Of a stretch of 64,000 nt of DNA, positions 57,169-64,000 are shown in pieces (the stretch's first letter is position 1; each line of letters starts with the position of its first letter). Under the pieces are notes generated by a model that searched no databases, had not been told where the DNA came from, and saw only the letters and a program-made list of their open reading frames with translations. The DNA is from Limonium bicolor (lineage: Eukaryota; Streptophyta; Magnoliopsida; Caryophyllales; Plumbaginaceae). The DNA lies in NCBI GenBank assembly GCA_023374045.1, contig CM041782.1, positions 185,088,925 to 185,152,924 of the forward strand. Reading direction: 5' to 3'. The translations under genes and the position numbers were made by a program.

Positions 57169-60100
57169 GGATTACGCCCACGTAATCAATATTATATCAT
57201 CCTTGAACATAGGTTCAAGATGTTTATGTGTTATGAAGCTTTCTAGGTTCCATGTAGTCTATCTCACATTATGATTGGGTCAAAGGGTCTTCGCCATGGT
57301 AATGGCTTAGTCTCTGTATCAAGAATTCTTATTGGTGTTCATACCAACCTTACAACTGTGTTCCAGTGAAGTCTCTAAGGCTCCAAAGTATTTGATAGAT
57401 AAGTCGTATATTTTATTCGACTGGAAGATGTGCAATACATCGTTTCTTTTTACATTTTGTTAGGCATATCAAACCTTTAAGATTCGGTCCACTAGCTTCT
57501 GCTGCGTGACTCTGATAATCTTGAGGCTTAGTTTGCCCTTCCTTTCCTCTTCAATATATTTTACAGCTCCTTTGTATCATTATAATTTAGGAATAATGGT
57601 CTCTTAATGGACGTGTGGTATCTTTATTTATACACGGTCTCAATGAGTAATAGCCTGTCTATCCAGTTCTCTAGAGATCTGATGTTCATGCTCTTATTAC
57701 ACCTTCCAGTGTCTGAATTATTTCCTACTAACTGACTCTCAGTATGAGATTTATGTATTATCTGGTCTTACTGTTTATTGCTTATTGCTCTTTACAGTTT
57801 CCTCAAAAATCTTGAAACATATGTAGTGTTCATACTTACTAATCTGTGCTCCTCACACTTCATAACTTTTAATTGTTTCCTCCTGGAATGAGTTCTCTGA
57901 CTCTTTTAATCTCATTGGTTTAACTGAGTCCTTCCTCCTCCATTGTTCATGATAACTTGTTGTTCTGGTGTGAGTTTGCATCACTGACTATCGTACGGAG
58001 TCGACTACTTCTCGTGTTCCTTACACTACTCGTTTACATATATGGGGTACCTTACTGATACATTGCTACTTACCCGACTAACTTATAAATAATTCCATCA
58101 GGCCCACAGGCTCCTTTGGAGTGCGGTCATCCCACATCTCGTTTAAGTATGCTCGTAGTGTTCGTCACACGCTTAGTTATAGTTAATTTGTGAAGTATTC
58201 TATTGTCGATCTCCTCTTTCATCATTCCACGTTAACGCACATGTCGTTCTTCTTGAACTTAATCAAGGAATATCCATCTACTAGGTTCATAACTGCATTA
58301 TACCTACTGTATTTGGTATGGACTCGATCCCTTAGTAATTTGAGGTCTCTTTCCTTAGAGCCTCTTATCTTATTTCTCATGTCGATCCACTAGGAATGCA
58401 CTTCCAGTTCCTCACGGAATGGACAGTGTGCTTCCTGTGAAATCTTTCATCACATGGTCCACACTATTAGCGTTACTGCACAGTCTATCTCCCATTTCAT
58501 CACCTTACTCACATCGTTTTTTTTAATTCATAATTCTGATTTCTTTGGTGTCAATATTTGATGGCTTATATATAGTGGTTGCTTTGCTGTGCACGGTAAC
58601 TTAATCTTCCTGAAAGGTATTATTCTCATGGCCTCCACTATCGAAGTAGCTTTAGCTTTCTTATATTGCCCATTGATGGCACAATTCTTTAATTGTTGAC
58701 TTCAACATCTTGTCTTATTTTAAATCCCTTTCATGGAGTAACCACCCTGGAAGTTCTCTAATTTCGATGTTTGGCGGTTGCCGTATCGTGTTGTAAAATG
58801 GTTATCTCTTAATATGAAGATGTTCTGCTTCAATCTCAGGTTCGTAAGTAGGCTAATTTCTCTCACATTCTTTCATCCTTTATGATGTTATTTACCATGT
58901 AATTTAACCGGTTACTGAAGAAGTCATCCGTTGAATCACAAGCTCTTTTGAGCGTTGGTCACTTGACGTGCCATACTGCGCACTCACAATGTTTATCTCC
59001 GACGATTGCTGATTCTTAAATCCTGGGTGTTGGATATGAGGTATGTCTCTGCAGCCTTCCATATTATTTATGTGTAATTGGAATGTTCTAAGGTAATTTC
59101 AAGGTCTACGGCTCCCATTCTCCAATAGAGAGTATTCAATCTCTAAGAAGTGAAAGCCCTTCTTGAGGGGTTTATTCCCACTCATGGCCTCACAACAAGA
59201 AGAGGTATCCCCACCCTAAAAGGAATGGTTCGTTCTCCGCCCCTGTCAATAGCACTATCTCAATATTCTCATTGGTGCCCTTTCCTGGCTATTCTTCCTT
59301 AATTTAGTATAGGTTCTCATAACCACTCGTATGTACGAGTTGTAGTTCATTCATGGCCTAGATAAGGCTTTTATGCTTTCCTGCGCCTCGACCTCTGATG
59401 TATCTAACATCCTTGGCTCGAAGGCCCTTAATGCTTGATTAGTCTCAAGTGATAGCCAGTGTTCAGTTCACCGTTGTATTCTTAATCATCTGTAGGTTAT
59501 CCACGTAATTCTCTAGTTCTCTGATCTCTGTCAATGTTAGGTCATATCATTGGATATACTATTGGGTTTCACAATAAGTTGTTGTATCTCGCTTCCTGCT
59601 GTGGAAGTTCGCTTAGGTAATCCGATGTTAATCAGTGTCTGTGACGATACTTTCACTCTCATAGACTTGCGTCTTTTAGCAATTAAGGATTTGTTTTCAT
59701 TAGGTATCTGCCTTCCGGTGTCTAAGTCGGTTATTTATCCTGGCTATCATGTGCTGCCATGTCAATACTTTGTTCAACTGTCGTTGACTACGCCACCCAC
59801 TAGTGACTAATCATACTTGGGTGTTAATGAGTTAGGCAAGCAATACTAACCATCGTTTATGGATCTTTTTCTACTCAACTATACCAACTCTATGGTGTAG
59901 TCCTTTTGAGGTTCTCTCTCTCGTGATTGCACGTCTTTGATCCTAGGTAGGTCACTGCGTAAATTTGTTTTCTCTGATTCTGTTTCCAGGGTTTATCAAC
60001 ATCTTCAATGAAGAGTGCTGTTAATGGTATTATTCTGGAAGTTCATCCCGTTTTTATTGAAAGTTGTTATGTCCTCCATCTTCATTGTATGTTGTAATAC

Positions 60101-61385
60101 CTTCCTTGTAGGTTATTACTTACATCTGGTCTTCTCACATTGTTGAGTAATCTTTATGGTTCTTCCATTTAAGGTTAGGCTTGGTTTTGGGTTGATGTTC
60201 TTACCTGTAGTGTCGGTTGTCTTGTTGTTGATGCTCACGCCATTTAGTTTCCTGACCAAGTCCAGCTCCCTGCTGACTGGTGTATTGCTTTAGTTGTCAT
60301 GGTCAGGCCGTCAGACCCTTCCAATGTTTCACTCTTCAGTCTTAAGGATTTGTAATCCGGCGTTAATATGTATTATATCCATGGTTTTTACTATTTGGTC
60401 TTCACGGCTTCCCGTATAGTTTCGTTGTGACAGCACTTGCCAAGGCAAGTGCGCCATGCAAGATGGGCTATCGGTACTGTGTACGTCAGTAATGATACAT
60501 TCTCCTGAACTCCATGTAGGTGGTAGTTCATGGGACTCCTTCTTTGCCCCTTTTGGCTTTGGTTAACTGATTATCTGGGCAGCTTCCTGACTACTTTTGA
60601 TTGTGTAGTTACTTATCAGGGTATTCCTCTTTCTGAGGGAACCCTTTTTCGTTTGCTTTCGCCATGGTTCTCACTCTCATTTCCACACCTTCGTCGAGGT
60701 TATCGAGTATTGACTCTGCTTAGGCACTACATCATAGTCCTATCTTGGAGTATGACTTGCATAAGCATTTGTAGTCGTCTGGGCTATTGCAGTTCGGTTT
60801 TAGCAACCCCCCTTTTTTGTGTAAGTCCAGAGTTACACGCTGCATAATTGAATTTTAGGTAGTCCCTATGCTCTTGCGCGGTATTACCCCACTGTTATTG
60901 CTCCCTTGGACTGTTGTTCGGTGTTTCTGTCACTTCTCTTGTCCTCTCATTGCACTTGTAGTACTTTCCTCCTTACTGATATGGCGGGGTTATATCGACT
61001 GCGTAGCATGTCGACCCATGTTGCCGGTAATTATTATTCTCTCATTGGTAGGATTCCACTGGTAGCGCCTGTTTCAACGCTGCGCTCCAATTAGGACCAG
61101 CAAGTCTTGAAAGACTATTGCATAACGAGGTGTTTCTCGTATTTGCAGCATGCTAAGTAACTGCCAGATCGGGTTTTCCCGAGTAAGAGAAAGCTTGTCT
61201 TCTCGCTGGCGTTCATTTCTGGTATCTTTGAACTAGGGGCGCGGAGGGCGGGTCAGGTATTACAGATATCCGATACACATTGGGGAATCCTAACTAACGC
61301 ACCTCTCGCACTAACACTCAACCCTTATCCCAAAGTCTAAAGTTCTTAACTCGGTAATTCCTAAGCTCGGTAATTTCCAGTCTAC

Positions 61386-61397
61386 GCTTTGATACCA
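61386..61397 (-). other. Primer binding site, initiator Met tRNA, one mismatch
   Basis: The minus strand reads TGGTATCAAAGC, differing by one base from the site of copy 1, five bases from the LTR end at 61403. Confidence 0.85.
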
Positions 61398-61402
61398 CTT
61401 TT

Positions 61403-64000
61403 TGTAACACCCCCAATTCCAAATACAATGATCATCGCCCTAAGTCCATCTCGTACATTAACAACTCAGCGGAAAAGTTCTACTAAATTGGTGTTACCGC
61501 CATTAGTCACCCACGTGACTAACTAGGCCTATTCTCTTAACAAGTCACGGTCTGACTAACCGGATAATTACTCGAGCATCTAAAACATTACAATTCATAA
61601 ACCACAACTTATACCGAGTATCTCATATCCTAATACATCATACTAACATCTCATCAATTTACTAAACGAGTGTACATGCACAACTCGTGTAACAAATGTA
61701 AAAGCAACCCGAAGTACTCTACCCGCTCCTACTCTCAGGTTGAGTCCTCGTTTGGTACTTACCTGCAAAGTTTAAATCACAGGCCCCAAGGGGCTCAGCA
61801 CATGGCTGGTACAGAAAACGTGCAGCCCACAAGCTAGCCGGGTTACACACGACTACTTTGTCGAATACATGCAATTGTTTATTCATACAAATAATAATAA
61901 GAAGTACGATAACAAACAACATATTTATGTGAAACATTCACAGCTCAAATAAATCGAACATCGTAATGGACGCCCATTAATGAGTAAGTTAGATTCCTAA
62001 ATCCTGAGGCCTGAGAATTGTTTAGTTCTTGTGTTTGACCATACCTTATAAGTGTCAACCATTCTCCTATTAGAATTGGTTGTTCTCTAACTGAATTGTT
62101 AATTTTTGTCGGGTCAAAGTAACCCTAGCCAATGAGTTATTAGCTCCATTGGTTAATAAACATTAAATCTTAAGTTATGAGGGGTGTAGGCTTGACCCTC
62201 CTGCGCCTCCTGAATTTGCCTCCCATCTCAAACTGTTCACTCGAGATGGTCGGGTCAGTTTGTCGACCCTAGGCGGAAGACAGATCTAATACAGATGCCG
62301 ACCTCCTAACCTGAACATGCATAACCGGAGTCAGTCCCGGATTCCTCTTCTCCCAAGTTCCAGTTAGCTGAAGTCTCATTGACAATTTGTTAGTTAATCC
62401 TCTCTCGCTATTAACCAACTAATAACAGGGAGTATTTATAACCTTATACAATTGTTTACTAAACATAGTTAATGAACAAGCTCTGAATCAATTCGTGTTA
62501 GTACCGGTGCAATGGACACACAATAACAATACAATAAATCGGTTTCATGCTTAATCTAGCTTGGTCGTATCACAATAACACATAGCACACAAACCGAGGT
62601 AGACCTCATTAGCAAGCAAGCTACAAGAATCCCATACCGTACACCGGAGACTGGCTAGCTCTTAATCCCCGTTCGCCTAATCCGCCGAACGCCTCTGACT
62701 TATCTAGATCTGTAACCAGAACTAGTATTAGTATCCTGTGTCTTAGAACTAATTGGTTCTCTTTTCAACTTAAACCTCTTCCTAGGTTAACCCGGGTATA
62801 ATAGTATACCGTTAAACGGGTTCGTTCATTTAGGAGCGTTTTCGAGCTCAATTCCAATTCATTAACCACTAACGTCGTTAGCAGTTATTTAGTTGCACAG
62901 TTAGCAACTTTAGACTCATACGGACCTTGTATTAGATTTTCGTATTTTTCACTATTCATCCGTATTTCACTATTCATTTATACGGCTCGTATTACTATTC
63001 ATTTATACGGCCTCATATTTTACTATTCACCATATTTCACTATTCATATACGTATTTTACTATTCACGTATACGTATTCACTATTCATGTATACGTATTT
63101 ACTATTCATGTATATGTATTTACTATTCATGTATACGTATACTATTCACGTATACGAGTACTATTCATGTAAACTAAAATTTTTCGTATACGCCCGTATG
63201 ATACGGAGTATCATACGTATTTTTTCTTTTTCCAATATAACTTGTATTTTCATTAAAATACTTTAAGTATTGATTTTCTCCTATACTTATTAAATTATAG
63301 GTATACCCCTCGTATACCTTAATTTATATACGGGTCTCATTTAAACCCGTCTTAACTCCGTTTCTTTTACAACTTGTTTCTAAATTCTTTATTTAATTTC
63401 CTTAACCTTCTTAAACACATAAACATGTGTTATTTATATTACTTACCCACAGTTTTCTCTTAATTTCTATTTTACTCATAATAAGTTCTAAACTTGTTAT
63501 TTATATTTCTAATTTCTTCCAAAGTCTTTCTTATTTAAATTCTTTTATACTTTTGGTCAATTACCAAAATATACCCAAGTTTGACCAGTCTTTTATGGTC
63601 AAACCCCCTAACTTTCCATTATTTACAATAACACCCCTAAAGTTAATTTAACTTAACTTTTTATTCCTTTATCGTTTTAATATCTAATCTTTTGCTACAA
63701 ATTTTATTCTAGCTCCTCTAAACATTTTACAAACTGTCATTGACCAAGTTTGACCATGTTTGACCTTGTTTGACCAGGGAAATTACCATTTAACCCTTGT
63801 GGTCTTTTCTTTTCTCCTAACTCATTTATTAACCAATTTAACTCCAATTAATTTCTAATTTTCGTAACTAATTTTCGTACAGATTTTTGAACATCAAAAA
63901 TCATTCCAAACATCTCTAAACCACTAGATTTAATTATCTAATGCTATAGTATATAAATACTATCTTTTATTATCTTTAAATATACCAAAAACCTTATAAA
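61403..64000 (-). repeat. 5' LTR of Tekay-N copy 2, cut by the window end
   Basis: This starts tgtaacacccccaatt and matches 46344-47540 plus 53061 onward. It carries the empty target of Athila-N2 (single gtaga at 62599-62603). The last about 1.7 kb are beyond the window. A palindrome gtatgatacggagtatcata lies at 63196-63216 in a segment missing from the other LTR. Confidence 0.92.

Larger units (their letters stand above)
56182..61402 (-). pseudogene. Tekay-N copy 2: decayed interior
   Basis: 5.2 kb between PPT1 (56183-56200) and the PBS (61386-61397), with no long pol frame. A chromodomain-integrase remnant is recognisable near 57240-57350 by alignment with Tekay-3 at 25660-25760. Many segments parallel Tekay-N copy 1. 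About 950 bp of non-coding sequence lies between PPT1 and a second PPT-like tract (57152-57168); within it 56540-56665 is about 85-90% identical by eye to 7620-7740. The element cannot encode its own enzymes. Confidence 0.72.

Overview
The window looks like plant nuclear DNA, from an angiosperm and most likely a eudicot with a large, repeat-rich genome. It consists almost wholly of nested retrotransposons. I found no convincing host gene, rRNA or tRNA gene, or CRISPR array. Lineage calls rest on visible landmarks: a Ty3/gypsy chromovirus of Tekay/Del type (integrase plus C-terminal chromodomain, LTRs starting TGTAACACCCC or TGAAATACCC, initiator-Met tRNA primer site), Athila-type Ty3/gypsy elements (primer site TGGCGCCGTTGCCGGGGA, gag zinc knuckle, PPT of the form aagtgtgnggg), a Ty1/copia fragment, a LINE ORF1 with DUF4283 and zinc knuckle, and a small CACTA end.

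Layout, left block (1-31070), a nest at least five deep. Element 'B' (3' end, 1-2235, +) sits in the tail of another LTR (2236-2302). That LTR interrupts the reverse transcriptase of a Tekay element on + (2303-7234). This Tekay abuts the interior of 'Tekay-N copy 1' (minus; interior 7235-11837, 5' LTR 11838-13479 plus 20296-22982). That LTR is split by a young non-autonomous Athila derivative (13480-20192). Copy 1 abuts a CACTA end (to 23384) and the remains of 'Tekay-3' (minus; 23385-26273 and 30861-31070), whose integrase is split by a 4.6 kb solo LTR with a perfect 5 bp TSD (26274-30855).

Layout, right block. A copia gag-protease fragment (31071-32640, minus) adjoins a LINE ORF1 (about 32641-40599, +). 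The LINE is split by a complete but deleted copy of element B (34242-39991, minus, TSD gtaag). An Athila element follows (40600-46343, minus), with gag-protease, a large pol deletion and an env-position ORF. Its gag is broken by 'Tekay-N copy 2' (46344 to beyond 64000, minus), whose 3' LTR contains a second non-autonomous Athila derivative (47541-53055, +, TSD gtaga). The 5' LTR of copy 2 preserves the unoccupied version of that site.

How the parts work together: most elements are non-autonomous or broken. Two separate Athila derivatives have lost pol and keep one short ORF that shares a repeated acidic motif and a hydrophobic tail ending FDPG. Two Tekay-N copies share an already decayed pol core between 4.3 kb LTRs, so the decay probably came before amplification and mobility depended on enzymes supplied in trans. 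Almost every LTR family, and the CACTA end, has its own array of short GTCC/GGAC or CCGCC/GGCGG inverted repeats. The most unusual single structure is a perfect 103 bp direct duplication flanking the 13480-20192 element, beside an LTR that has lost about 95-100 bp.
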